A stretch of DNA of 64,000 nucleotides from contig CAIIXF020000004.1 of assembly GCA_903813345.2 (NCBI GenBank), positions 2,003,525 to 2,067,524 of the forward strand, read 5' to 3'. Source of the DNA: Owenia fusiformis. Its lineage: Eukaryota > Annelida > Polychaeta > Sabellida > Oweniidae. The notes below the pieces were generated by a model. It searched no databases. It was not told where the DNA came from and worked only from the letters and a program-made list of their open reading frames with translations. The number at the start of each line of letters is the position of its first letter. The first letter of the stretch is position 1. Both the position numbers and the translations under genes were made by a program. Shown in pieces: positions 38,101 to 48,800 of this stretch.

Positions 38101-41100
38101 AACCTGAGTACTGTAGATATGCACATAATATTATCCAAAGGAACTCTTCTACACCTAGGAATGTATGACTTAAACTTTTGAATTATAAAATGAAAAATTA
38201 GAAATCATTAATTAAAAGTGGATCTCATCATACTTCAAGTAAATTATTCGTTTGAATTTTGATATAAATATAAATTGCAAAAATTAACCCTTTCCCGACG
38301 TGAATATAAAAGGAAAATGTTGGCCCTGGTGACGGATAAGTAAGAGCGGTTTTTAGGGGAAAACTGCAAATAACCTATGCCCCAGGACCTATACCTATAC
38401 CTTGAATCGTCGTGAAAGGGTTAAATGGCAAAACTGCAAAATCATGAATCCAATCAATGTTACAGGAATTTTTGATTTTACCTAAAAAAGAATCGACTGA
38501 TTTTCAAATTTATTGAATTTACCTTTATTTTCCTTCCTCCTGGGACCTTCCTGTTTGTCTGTTGATCCTCTGAACACTGTCCCAACCACTTGTACTAATA
38601 GGACTAGACCAAATAACATCTTTGAAGCTTATCAGAATATCCCTGTCAAAAGTTTACAAATTCACCTGTTGCAATTCGTCAAACTTTCAAGATTGTTATG
38701 ATTTGTTGATAAGAGCTGTTGCCAGTTCAATCCAAAGATCTAGAATGATTGTTTTATTTGTATCTAGTTAGTTATGTAACCAGGTATTTTGCTCAGTGTG
38801 ATGTCATAGGAAAAACAAATAAACTTATTGTTTAAAGTTTGTGACATCATAGTTTCTAAACTGGTCTGAGTGACAGTTGCTCAGTTGCTAGGTGATTGGT
38901 CTGTTTTGTTGTTTGGTAACTTAGTATTGTTGTGACATCATTATACAATCAATGTTTATGTTATGAATGCCATTAAAAGGAAAAAAATGCAACATTTTGA
39001 AAACAAAAACAACTTGATCTTTTTCTTCACTCCTTTGTTAAAAACCTTAAATTCTTACATATAATTTTGACACTTCACACCTCAAAATGTTAAAGGTATA
39101 GTTGCAATTGGTTAAATATATTTGTATGGTTCCCTTGCATTAGGTTTGTTTCTTTAGCATTCCAGATTGGCGACCCATACTTTAGATTATTTTTGGTCCA
39201 CCTTAGTATTTCATGATGAGTGATTTCATTTGAAATAGGTTTGCAAGATGAAAAAGTACATACGAAAATATCTTAATTTATTTATTTGTATGTGTGTTCA
39301 CAGGAAAGATGCCCACCATGCCTAGATGATTTCTTGTACATATGCGATGATGCCTACAATCGGGAAGAACTCCTGGAGATGGAACGTGATATTCTCAGAG
39401 TCATCAATTTTGACCTCGGTATACCACTCTCATACAGATTCCTCAGGAGATACGCCAAGGTATGTTCTGTGTAACCCCCCCATGGATTTGAATAAACTGG
39501 CTCATTTTATATTTATTTGGGCTAGTCCATTCTCTATCTGGGTATTGTTAGAGGGGTGTCATCTCTCTTTCTTGACTCCTAAAAATTATTTTATATGGAT
39601 AAAAAGAACATTGCATGTTTTTAAAAATCAATCATTTTTAGAGGGAAATTAAAGAGGTATAACGTATTATTGTGACATCATGTATTATTGTGACATTATA
39701 TATTATTGTGACATCAATGTTTTTGACATGATTGATATTAATATAAAAACAACCTAACAACACTCATATTTCCTGTTTTTAGTGTGGTCAAGTTCCTATA
39801 GAAACATTGACTCTTGCTCGTTACATCCTGGAGTTGTCGTTAATGGAATACCAGTTGTTATTAACATAAAAACAACCTTACATTGTTCATATATCCTGTT
39901 TTTAGTGTGGTTAAGTCCCCATAGAAACATTGACTCTTGCTCGTTACATCCTGGAGTTGTCGTTAATGGAATACCAGTTGTTATTAACATAAAAACAACC
40001 TTACATTGTTCATATATCCTGTTTTTAGTGTGGTTAAGTCCCCATAGAAACATTGACTCTTGCTCGCTACATCCTGGAGTTGTCGTTAATGGAATACCAG
40101 TTGTTATTAACATAAAAACAACCTTACATTGTTCATATATCCTGTTTTTAGTGTGGTTAAGTCCCCATAGAAACATTGACTCTTGCTCGTTACATCCTGG
40201 AGTTGTCGTTAATGGAATACCAGTTGTTATTAACATAAAAACAACCTTACATTGTTCATATATCCTGTTTTTAGTGTGGTTAAGTCCCCATAGAAACATT
40301 GACTCTTGCTCGCTACATCCTGGAGTTGTCGTTAATGGAATACCAGTTGTTATTAACATAAAAACAACCTTACATTGTTCATATATCCTGTTTTTAGTGT
40401 GGTTAAGTCCCCATAGAAACATTGACTCTTGCTCGCTACATCCTGGAGTTGTCACTTATGGAATACCAGTTGTTATTAACATAAAAACAACCTTACATTG
40501 TTTTTCCTGTTTGTAGTGTGGTCAAGTTCCCATAGAAACATTAACTCTTGCTCGCTACATCCTGGAGTTGTCACTTATGGAATACCAGTTTGTCTGTCAG
40601 CGTGATTCCAAGGTGGCAGCTTCTGCACTTTTACTTGCGATGAAGATGATGAAGACGCATGATTGGACGCCAACTTTGACTCATTATACAGGTGAGATTT
40701 CTTATGTTTCCACTGATCTCCCATTGGCCACACTTTAACTGAGTTGAAAAATAAAAAATGAACGGAAAACTCAATGCAATGTAATCTTTGATAAGTGTTG
40801 CATCTTTAGAAAAATTGGGTTTTTGCCTTTGTTTTGCAGTTTTTGGTTGGGGAATAATGAATATTGTATATAATGTTGAGAGAGTAGTACAATGTAATGC
40901 TTGAAATTTCTCGGGGATGTTAAAATGAACTGTTGCTTACATTTTAGTGAAATTTCTAATATATTTACAGTTTTTGTCAAGTTTTTTTCAGAAACTTTTC
41001 TTATATGCGTGGTGGTCCAAAAATTGGAACATCTGTTAATCGCATACAGAATATTTATTTCTCCCCTAAAATACACTAAAATACTAGTCAAGTGTATATT

Positions 41101-41580
41101 TGTAAACAAGCATTTAGTCTATGAAATTTGCAATGTTAGTAGTGTTTACTGTACTGTAGTGCATAATTTTTTGATGCAGGTTATGTCGCAGCGGATATTG
41201 TTCCAATTGCGAGGGAGTTGAATATGATGCTGGCTAATGCACCAATGAAAGCATTGAAAACTATACGATCAAAATACTCTCACACGTAAGTTTATCATTA
41301 TTTTCAATATGTTCATTCTACTTATGGAATTTTTTAATTTGATACGGCTGAAAATTTGTGTAAATGTCACAATGGCTTTACATTTTTCGTTGGAAAGAAA
41401 ACTGATTTTAAGAGTCTCCACATTTAGACTCCAAATCTTATCTAAATTATTCTTGCAAGCCTGTGAATTTATTCTTTCAGGATATTCTCAGAAGTAGCAA
41501 AAACACCTCTAATAAACAATGCAACTTTATCTGCACCCAGCCCAGTGGTGCAAAATTCTCAGAACCCTAACTCTCGGTAG
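29128..41580 (+). CDS. CCNB3: G2/mitotic-specific cyclin B3, ten exons
   Basis: Exons are 29128-29217, 33467-33592, 34456-34736, 35094-35160, 35828-35944, 36737-36967, 39304-39459, 40517-40691, 41180-41285 and 41481-41580. Phases agree throughout and give 482 residues. The N-terminus is basic with a destruction-box-like RAAFGDITNN (residues 63-72), the cyclin B3 type with F in place of L. A serine/glutamine-rich stretch (TSSQES repeats) follows. The cyclin box starts around residue 240, with MRSILVDWLVEVQENFEL at 246, then FDERCPPCLDDFLYICDD, and the C-terminal fold runs to KYSHTIFSEVAKTPL. The family activates CDK1 in late mitosis and meiosis and is destroyed by the APC/C. Exon 1 is inferred from phase, its donor and the upstream CCAAT boxes; exons 2-10 are secure. 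Introns carry MITEs, a nested gene and an exon-derived array. Confidence 0.93.
29293..29529. mobile_element. Mariner-type MITE in cyclin B3 intron 1
   Basis: Inverted ends CAGTTGGGGACAAAAATAAA and the complement ending CCCCAACTG are flanked by TA on both sides, the Tc1/mariner target. There is no transposase. It lies 75 bases after exon 1. Confidence 0.85.
30087..32103. mobile_element. 2.0-kb TIR element with five GCTCTTCGGAAAGGAC boxes
   Basis: TIRs of about 30 bp (GGGCTTGAGCAAGCTATTGG, then TAGCACTTT) end the element, and TTTA on both flanks may be the target duplication. The box GCTCTTCGGAAAGGACA occurs at 30274, 30635, 31181, 31348 and 31515, the last three exactly 167 bp apart. The 31348 box is part of a perfect palindrome TTCCGAAGAGCTCTTCGGAA. 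No transposase is recognisable. It sits in cyclin B3 intron 1. Confidence 0.75.
32707..32811 (+). CDS. Possible alternative first exon of cyclin B3
   Basis: ATG opens 35 codons (MSSLDSDVNYLTQWIKRLLG...) ending CAG before GTTGGT, a weak donor, in phase 0, which would join exon 2 in frame. I see no nearby acceptor upstream, so it could only be an alternative start, downstream of the 2-kb transposon. I do not recognise the peptide, and the match in phase may be chance. Confidence 0.25.
33628..34170 (+). mobile_element. ACTGTACTCCGGGTA MITE, copy 1 (cyclin B3 intron 2)
   Basis: The ends are ACTGTACTCCGGGTA and TACCCGGAGTACAGT. Length is 543 bp, with a 42-bp internal duplication (CAACAACAAAATGTTAGACA...). 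The second copy at 36044-36543 is the same family in the opposite orientation. Confidence 0.85.
34304..34382. mobile_element. Small hairpin element, cyclin B3 intron 2
   Basis: TACCCCCATAAATGTGGGGT, then CGAA, and its perfect reverse complement surround about 31 bases. Most likely a minimal MITE; it ends about 73 bases before exon 3. Confidence 0.7.
36044..36543 (-). mobile_element. ACTGTACTCCGGGTA MITE, copy 2 (cyclin B3 intron 5)
   Basis: Inverted relative to the 33628-34170 copy. Matching blocks include GTTTGCGTGCGATTTAATTT and CAACTTGTGCAATCCGCG. The TIR at the right end has one change (CCCGGAATACAGT). Confidence 0.85.
37710..38619 (-). CDS. Nested two-exon gene for a predicted secreted coiled-coil protein
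   Basis: On the minus strand, exon 1 (38619-38523) encodes MLFGLVLLVQVVGTVFRGST, a signal-peptide-like start, then a charged tail, and ends G before GTAAAT. Exon 2 (38035-37710) follows an acceptor TTATTTTCAG and continues in phase (G|GT ACC AAC ATG). It encodes a strongly charged coiled coil from about residue 35 to 95, then GVCHCNECIIRDTFCIE with four cysteines, and ends EEFWIE at TAA. Total 140 residues. The 487-bp intron contains a TTAA-flanked MITE. I do not recognise the family. Export plus oligomerisation through the coiled coil and disulfides is inference. The gene lies wholly inside cyclin B3 intron 6 on the opposite strand. Confidence 0.6.
38288..38420. mobile_element. piggyBac-like MITE with TTAA flanks
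   Basis: CCCTTTCCCGACG and CGTCGTGAAAGGG form the TIRs, with TTAA immediately outside both ends (38284-38287 and 38421-38424). It is 133 bp and lies in the intron of the nested gene. Confidence 0.75.
39660..39715. repeat. 18-bp triplicate (TATTATTGTGACAT)
   Basis: Three tandem copies of TATTATTGTGACATCA-like units shortly before the exon 8 array. Confidence 0.75.
39735..40516 (+). repeat. 123-bp tandem array containing the cyclin B3 exon 8 acceptor
   Basis: Six decoy units precede exon 8. Each starts after CCTGTTTTTAG and repeats about the first 75 bases of exon 8 (CATAGAAACATTGACTCTTG...), then an AT-rich spacer. Decoy exon starts are 39782, 39906, 40029, 40152, 40275 and 40398; the real one is 40517. 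Units 2-6 have TGTGGTTAAG, which puts an in-frame TAA at the third codon. Unit 1 keeps CAA. No donor follows the decoys. The 123-bp period is divisible by three, which leaves long artefactual frames on both strands. Confidence 0.93.
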
Positions 41581-44500
41581 TAGCGACCTCTGGTGGTGCG
41601 TCATAGAAGCGGGGCAATATGTCAACAACAATGCATGTAGGGATAGTGTATCTTCTTCTGATAGAAGTCTGCGAAAGTCAGTTGAATGTTTTGAATCTGC
41701 GGTTATTTGACTACTAAGAAGAAATAGAAAATACAGTGGGTTTTCTGAGGAGAGTGTGTATATAAAATTCTCAGAGTGAGTGTTTGGGATTATCAGAAAG
41801 AGTGTATTGGATTATCAGAAGAGTGTGTTTGATTATCAGAACAAGTGTATTGGATTATCATGGATGGCAAAAATCAACTTGAAGCATTTTATGTATGGTG
41901 AAAAGCTAGTTTGCGAAAAAGTATTTTTGTAATTTTTGGAAAACTAGTTTTTTACTGTAATGTATCGGTATGAATTTTAGTTTTGCATTTAGCATCATGT
42001 AAAAACTCATCAAATTATATAAAATTCAGGAAAATGTCACTGACTTTGTGACTCAAAGAATGCACCACAAAGATATCTTGCAAGGATTTGTACAAAATGT
42101 ATTTAGTGCAATGATGTAATCGGTTTCTGTTGTGATGTCATCAAAATGTGTGTAGATTGGCACAACCAATCATCAGTATTTGTGTATTTCAATTTTACAA
42201 GTACATTATAATTCACTTTATAATCATATGAAATTAATATTTGAATGTGGTTCTCAAATTAAAATCGTGAAAAAAACATCTCCATACTACTCATTAACAC
42301 CATTATATCAAATGTGAATAATTATCAAAATTTATTACATAAGAAGTTCTTTTATTTTCATATGTTTATTTATTATGTAACTGTAAATGTAAACAAATGT
42401 GTGTTTGTCTAAAATGGTTTTAGTCAGAATTACATCTTTTGTAAATATATTTTCAATATTACCTCGGTGCATCTCATATGGATGTCTTCTTTAAATGTTA
42501 TGTCAAGGTGCTATTTTTCTTTGAAAAATTAAAGAAATAGAAGAACTGAGTAGACAAAATTTGATATTCTCATTTTAACTAAACTTGTATGAAAAAATGA
42601 TGTGTATTGAGAATGAGAAGGGAAGTTTTCCAGCCTGTATCTCTGGTGCTTTTCTACTCCTTATTGTTTGGAGAAGTCATGACCATTTAGATGTTTTGAG
42701 ATTATTTGTCATGATTCATGTATGATGTACTGAAGTAATGTCTATCTGTAACAAAAACTGAAGTTTCTTATCGACAATCTTCCTTTTTAACTGCTTTTCT
42801 TGAACTGCTTCCAGTTTTGATTTTTCTATGCTATTCACTCACTTTTCTTGTACTCTTCTTATTTTGAAAGCTCGTTTTTGAAACTTCAGTTTAACTCTTG
42901 TTTGTAAGTATTATTTTCTTTATTTTAGATTTATAAGCTGTAGTAAAGAGGGTATGTCAGTCCCATGATGCACTTGTATGTTGTTTCTGATGGAAACATT
43001 GCATTATGGGGCATACTTACACCCTGTGTAGATATCTCTACCTCATATTTTGAAGTAGATTTTTAGATAAGTAGATTCATACAAAGGAGGTTATGTTATC
43101 CCATAGATTGTTGACAAAGATTGGATAATGTTTCCAGAGTTTTGATACCATAATGCAATGTGTGTTATAAATCTTAATGTAACTTTGTAAGGATGGAGAT
43201 CAAACTTTGTCAAAATATTTCCCCGTTTTTTGATATCTTTTAATGTCAGCTTAATGGCTTATTGTAACCACCCCCTTTGTTATTTCATATTCTAGCATTA
43301 TACAATAGTCCTGTAATTTCATAATCTTTCAACATAGTCATGTATTTGTTATTCATAGTCTTATATAATTAGCCAATATAGTCTTTTATTTCTCATAGTC
43401 ATATATTGCATCTACTCTCATAAATGCATCTGGTCAGGGGTCATTACTTAAAAGCTTTCATCAAGTTAAAAGATGGGAGGAGAGGGGTCATATCAATTGA
43501 CTTTGTTTTCCACTATTGTTGATTTTTTGGACACCATCCCTTACTCAGGCATCGTAACAACATTTTCAAATCATTAATTGATTAATTAAAAATGCTAATG
43601 TAATGACACCTAGATTATTAGAAGCTGCGCTTATTAGCTTAGATTTATACTGATTTTTAGTCTTATAATGGATTTATTTGTATTTATACACATTGAATCA
43701 TGGTTAAATAGCTGAGCATTATCAAAGCAATGGCAATGTATGGGAACTATACCTCCTTTGACACAAACACTCACCAACATTTTTAGTCAGTACCAAGCGT
43801 GAGGTATTTTTTAATTTTTGTTTTATCTCAGAACAATAAATGTTCAGGCTTTTATGCTTTTCCATGCTAAAATAGGTGTAACTTGAAATTCTGAAAACTT
43901 GTAAATATCACAACTTCCTAATTCTGAAATAGATGGAACCACTGTCTGAATATGTTTTCAATTTTATGTTCATTCATCAAATAACGTTGATAAGGGAAAA
44001 TATGAAAACCTGATGTTTGAATTTGATTCAATACACAAGAATTAAACACTAACAATATAGAGTCATTGAGGTAGTCCTGCATCAACACCCTGTATCCCCC
44101 TTCTATCTTCTCACACGTAGGTGAAGTAAGAGAGAGTAGAACGGGGTCTTAATGTGAGACTGACTAGCATGGTTTACAGTAAACAATTTCTAGATTTCTC
44201 CAAATATTTTTACATAATAGTCCTACTGAGCCTCATGACAGTTAAACCTATGTCTGTTGAGATTTTTTGCATAAAAAAACGCTCAGTGTTGGTAGGTGTT
44301 CACTACAGAGATGGTAATTTATATAGAAGTCAGTAGAGTATGTGGAGACTGGAGAGAGGGGTTCATTAAGACTATTCTGTAATTGTAAATTCAACAATTT
44401 AAATTATATTGTCATAAATTGCATGAAGTTTGTGAAATCAGAATAATATTGATTCATGGCAACATAAAAAGGACTTCTATGTGGCATAAGTGGGACAGTT

Positions 44501-45875
44501 ATTAGTAAAACACTTTTCAGAGTCCCAGACCAATTAAACTAATGTTAAATGAATCTCTATCAGTGAAAGTCCTCCCAAATTGAACATTTTTAAAGGTACC
44601 AAGGGTGTTCAATGTAAATATGTCTGTATGTACATTGTCATCTCCGCTTAGTTATTGGTACTAGTGGCATATTGGTCTCAAAAGTGTCTAACATGTGTAA
44701 AACTGAACATTAAGTAGTAAATTAATATTATCTAGTAATAGATGTAGTAAGAAAATATTATAAAAACATTATGTAAACAATTAATGGAATAAAAATAGTA
44801 AAATGATAATGATTTAATAGTACTGTGATTTTGGTTCTTTGAACAATAGAGGGACACTTGTTGGGATGTACATTTTTAGTATTTTCAATCCATCATAGCA
44901 GTATATAGAACATGGGTGTAGCTAGGCATCTGGCTAGCGTAAAAATGATTTAACCTAGGAATCTACTTTTAGAATTATATTATGATTTAATGATTTTCCC
45001 TTATTAAATTTAAAAAGACAAAAAGTTAATGAATGTATATACACGTAGCTTATCCAAATAAGTGTCAATACTACTGCAATAAGGTGATTTACGAAAATTG
45101 AACAACAATGGCAATGGGGAGAAATGTGAATTGAAGGATGTTTCTACTATCAACTTTTGCCAGCTTTATACACTAGTACTGCACTCGATCATGCTATTTC
45201 CGTTTCGGTACACGCAACAAGATGGCTATGGTTCCGGTTGGAAAGTTCGGTACGGTTTTCATCGATTTCTCGAGATATAGCATAAATGATCCCAATCTTT
45301 TAGGCACAAAACATGTTTAAACACTATATGTTTCTGGAAATCCAAGTGAGTTGTACGAATAGTTCATGGGATGACAGAATCTTCAATTTAATTCCTCACT
45401 TTTGTTGCGTAAACGGAACTTTATTATCACCCCTCGTATATCATCCGGGATGTGACATTAGGAGTAGTCTTGTATCAAGCCCAATATTCATTGCGAACCC
45501 ATATATCTCTTGATATGGTTGCTATAGCCATTTTATCCGATCAACATTTAACAATACAAATTATCATTTTGTTAAATATTGTTGTTGATGTTTACGCCCA
45601 TGCGCTACTGGATATCAAGCCATAATATTATAATGTTTCAAACATATCTGCACAATATAATGCATCAATTGTAAACAATTACTGCTGTTAATATCATATT
45701 GTATTGTTTATTTATTTACATCGCTTCAATAAAAGTTCATAATATTTCATATACGCAATAAACGATAAAAAATTACTTTTATGGGCATCATTTATTCAAC
45801 TGCTTTAGAAAACAAGCACAAAATAACTTGTAACACAGGATTAGTTTACATTGTGCGAGCAATATTTCAACTAAA
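41581..45875 (+). other. Cyclin B3 3' end and intergenic sequence
   Basis: AT-rich sequence with no further exon I can support. AATAAA occurs at about 43836; the real cleavage site cannot be placed. Tandem GATTATCAGA motifs lie at 41785-41865. Confidence 0.4.
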
Positions 45876-48800
45876 ATGAATTTTCTTCTAATCCTTGCTT
45901 TGGAGGTTCTCTTTGTTGTATACGGTAAGAAATTTTATATTTATTTGTTATCATTCATCTCGTTGTTTGTTTTTAATATACAAATCTAAATACAAAAATT
46001 AAAAATCTGTTTACGTTCAATCAGGTAAGGCAAAAACGTAACAATGAATATTTCGTATGTTTCACATGTACATATTTCTTTTATTCATTGAATAAATGAG
46101 GATCATGTTATGGGAGGTTTTATATATACCCCATATCCAATACTGAGCATCACATTACTAATTTATCCTATGACAAGTGACTTTTATCTATGAGACATTG
46201 ATTATTCCCTCAACTGATAAATTGAAAAGATTTTAACTTTTTAAACTAATGTTGATTTTATTTGTCGTATATGAAACATGTATATTGAATGAAAGTCAAT
46301 AATTTAAAAGAACATATTTCAGATTATTAAAATATCTGTTAAAATGGAAAAGTTACCAGTTATTCCCGGGAATATTGGTGCGGGAGATATACAGCGGGAT
46401 ATATATATATGTCCCGCTCTTCCCAGATATCGATTTTATATCCCGCTGTTATTACCTGAAACCTCACTTGTCATAGGATAAATAGAGATTATCCTATATG
46501 AGGTTCAGGATATTGGGATTATCCCGAGGCCAATATAATATATCTGCCCGAGGGCCGTAAGTCCCGAGGGTAGGTATATTATATTGGCCAAGGGATAATC
46601 CAAATATCCTGAACCGACTATAGGATGATCTGTTTATCCCATACCAATCACATTGTTCAATTTGCCAAAGTTCAGAAACTTTGCAACCAACCGTGGAATA
46701 TTCTTAAAATATTCATGTCCAGTTTTGTATTCCCGTTTCTTTCCTATTCAAATCTTTGATTATTAACGCCGGTACACTGCTCCTCCCCTTCTTTAAAGCA
46801 TCAAACAGGTCGAGATTGTCTGCGTTTTTCTCCATTGTCGTTTACAGTATGCGAACGTTACAAAAAAGAACCAATACGGGAACAGCGATTATGACGTAGC
46901 GGGCAGATATAGTATATCTGCCCGCTCGGAGCGGGACGTAAAGCTATATCTGCCCGCTGATGAAAATATAAGTTTTTACAAACCGGCTTTATGCACCCGT
47001 AACACGTCCAAGTATGGGATAAATAGAGATTATCCTATATGAGGTTCAGGATATTGGGATTATCCCGAGGCCAATATAATATATTTGCCCGAGGGCCGCA
47101 GGTCCCGAGGGAAAATATATTATATTGGCCAAGGGATAATCCCAATATCCTGAACCGACTATAGGATAATATGTTTATCCCATACCAATCTTGGTCATCT
47201 GGTTAACATTGTTCAATCGTGGAAATATTCTAAAATATTCATGTCCAGTTTTATTTTCTTGGCCGTGGGCGGATTTTCCTGTTCTCTCAAATATTCCCAC
47301 ATTTATTTTCTCAAATTTTTGATTAAGTGGATGCTCCTTCCCTTTTTAAACCATCAAACAGATCCGATTGTCTGTGTTTTCTCCATTGTCGTTTACATTC
47401 ATTACGCGGACGTTACAAATTTGAACAAATTTGCGAGCGGCGATTATGTACCTGTAACACGTCTAAGTATGGGATAAATACAGATATTATCTCCTAAAAG
47501 GGGATCATCATGGCACCGACGTTACAGGCCATTGCATTTGTTTCATTTAACCGCCACATTCAAATGGCGACTCTTTCCCCCAAAAGTGCCTCTTCTTGCC
47601 CCAATTCTGTAAGTTTGTGGTTAAAACCTACAATTCAAAGTACATGTATATATCTGTCAATGATGGTGTAAAAACGACCCTTTTTGCCCAACGGGAGCCC
47701 CCAGGACTAGGCCGTCTAGCCCCGCTGTCCCCTAGTAAAACATTAGGCCATAAGAAGTTGAGTCTTTGTTTTGCGTCCCCTTGCTTGGACGATTTTGAGT
47801 AAATCAGAAAAGACAAACACATCCAAATAGCAATCACAAGGGTCTGAAAGTACCATGCATCGCATTTCGTTCAATAAGAATCAGACGAAATGGCGGATAA
47901 ATTTTGGCATACCTTGTTTATTTTCTTATATTTTACCCTTGAATAATAGCAATATGTTTAAATATATTGTATAAAATGTATAGATATGTGTTTGTAATCA
48001 CTACAAATTGGTATGTCATCCCTTTATACCCTTGAAACAAACGAGTTTTCATATTATTCATGTATACAATTAAGCGTCAATAATAAATATTTTGCAATAT
48101 TTCAGTTGTTGACGCTGGTGCCTATGCTCCCTGCAAGAAAATGTGTAAGAAAATATCTAGCAAATGTGCTACATACTGTAAGGTTAAAAAGGTAAGACTA
48201 AAATAAGCAGTGGTAGTACTGCTGCACACACCACGGACAAACATGAAAACCAAACGGAATATGGCAAAACTGCATGTTGCACAAAATAATTAGTTGCACA
48301 TTTTTAAATCCAATCAATGAATATACGGGAATTACTATTAGGAATATAGGGTATCATTAGCAAGTACGATAAATATGAAAGAGATCAGTTTAATATTATG
48401 CGAGTATTTTCAAATTAAAACCATCATGCTAAAATATATCCAATATCAGTGGAAAGGTCTATGTGCAGTATGGCAAGTGCTTTTAGACAATCATATCTTT
48501 AACCATAAATACTTTCTTGACAATACAATGTACGTTTTCTTTCAAGTGAAGTATTCGAACTTATGATCGGACATAAGTATGATGTGTACTTCAAGGTAAT
48601 AAAGTAACATCTTACTTATGTGTTTCAAATATTGATTGAATGACAACAGATTCTATAGGAATGATTCAGCAAATCCGTCCAGGGCTTAAATCCTTTAATA
48701 AATGTTTATGTTAATTATCATTTTTATAAGATTTTACCATTCTGAATATATAGTGTTTTGTCATCGACGACGGCTGCTGGAACGATTGCGTGGGCGATGT

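Noticed and set aside
39782-40516. Long repetitive frames (244 codons plus strand, 219 minus strand)
   Set aside because: They arise because the 123-bp tandem unit is a multiple of three. The units are duplicated exon and intron sequence of cyclin B3, not a separate repeat protein.
45098-45513. Two 60-66-residue frames upstream of the cysteine-rich gene
   Set aside because: No homology recognised and no consistent splice connection to the signal-peptide exon.
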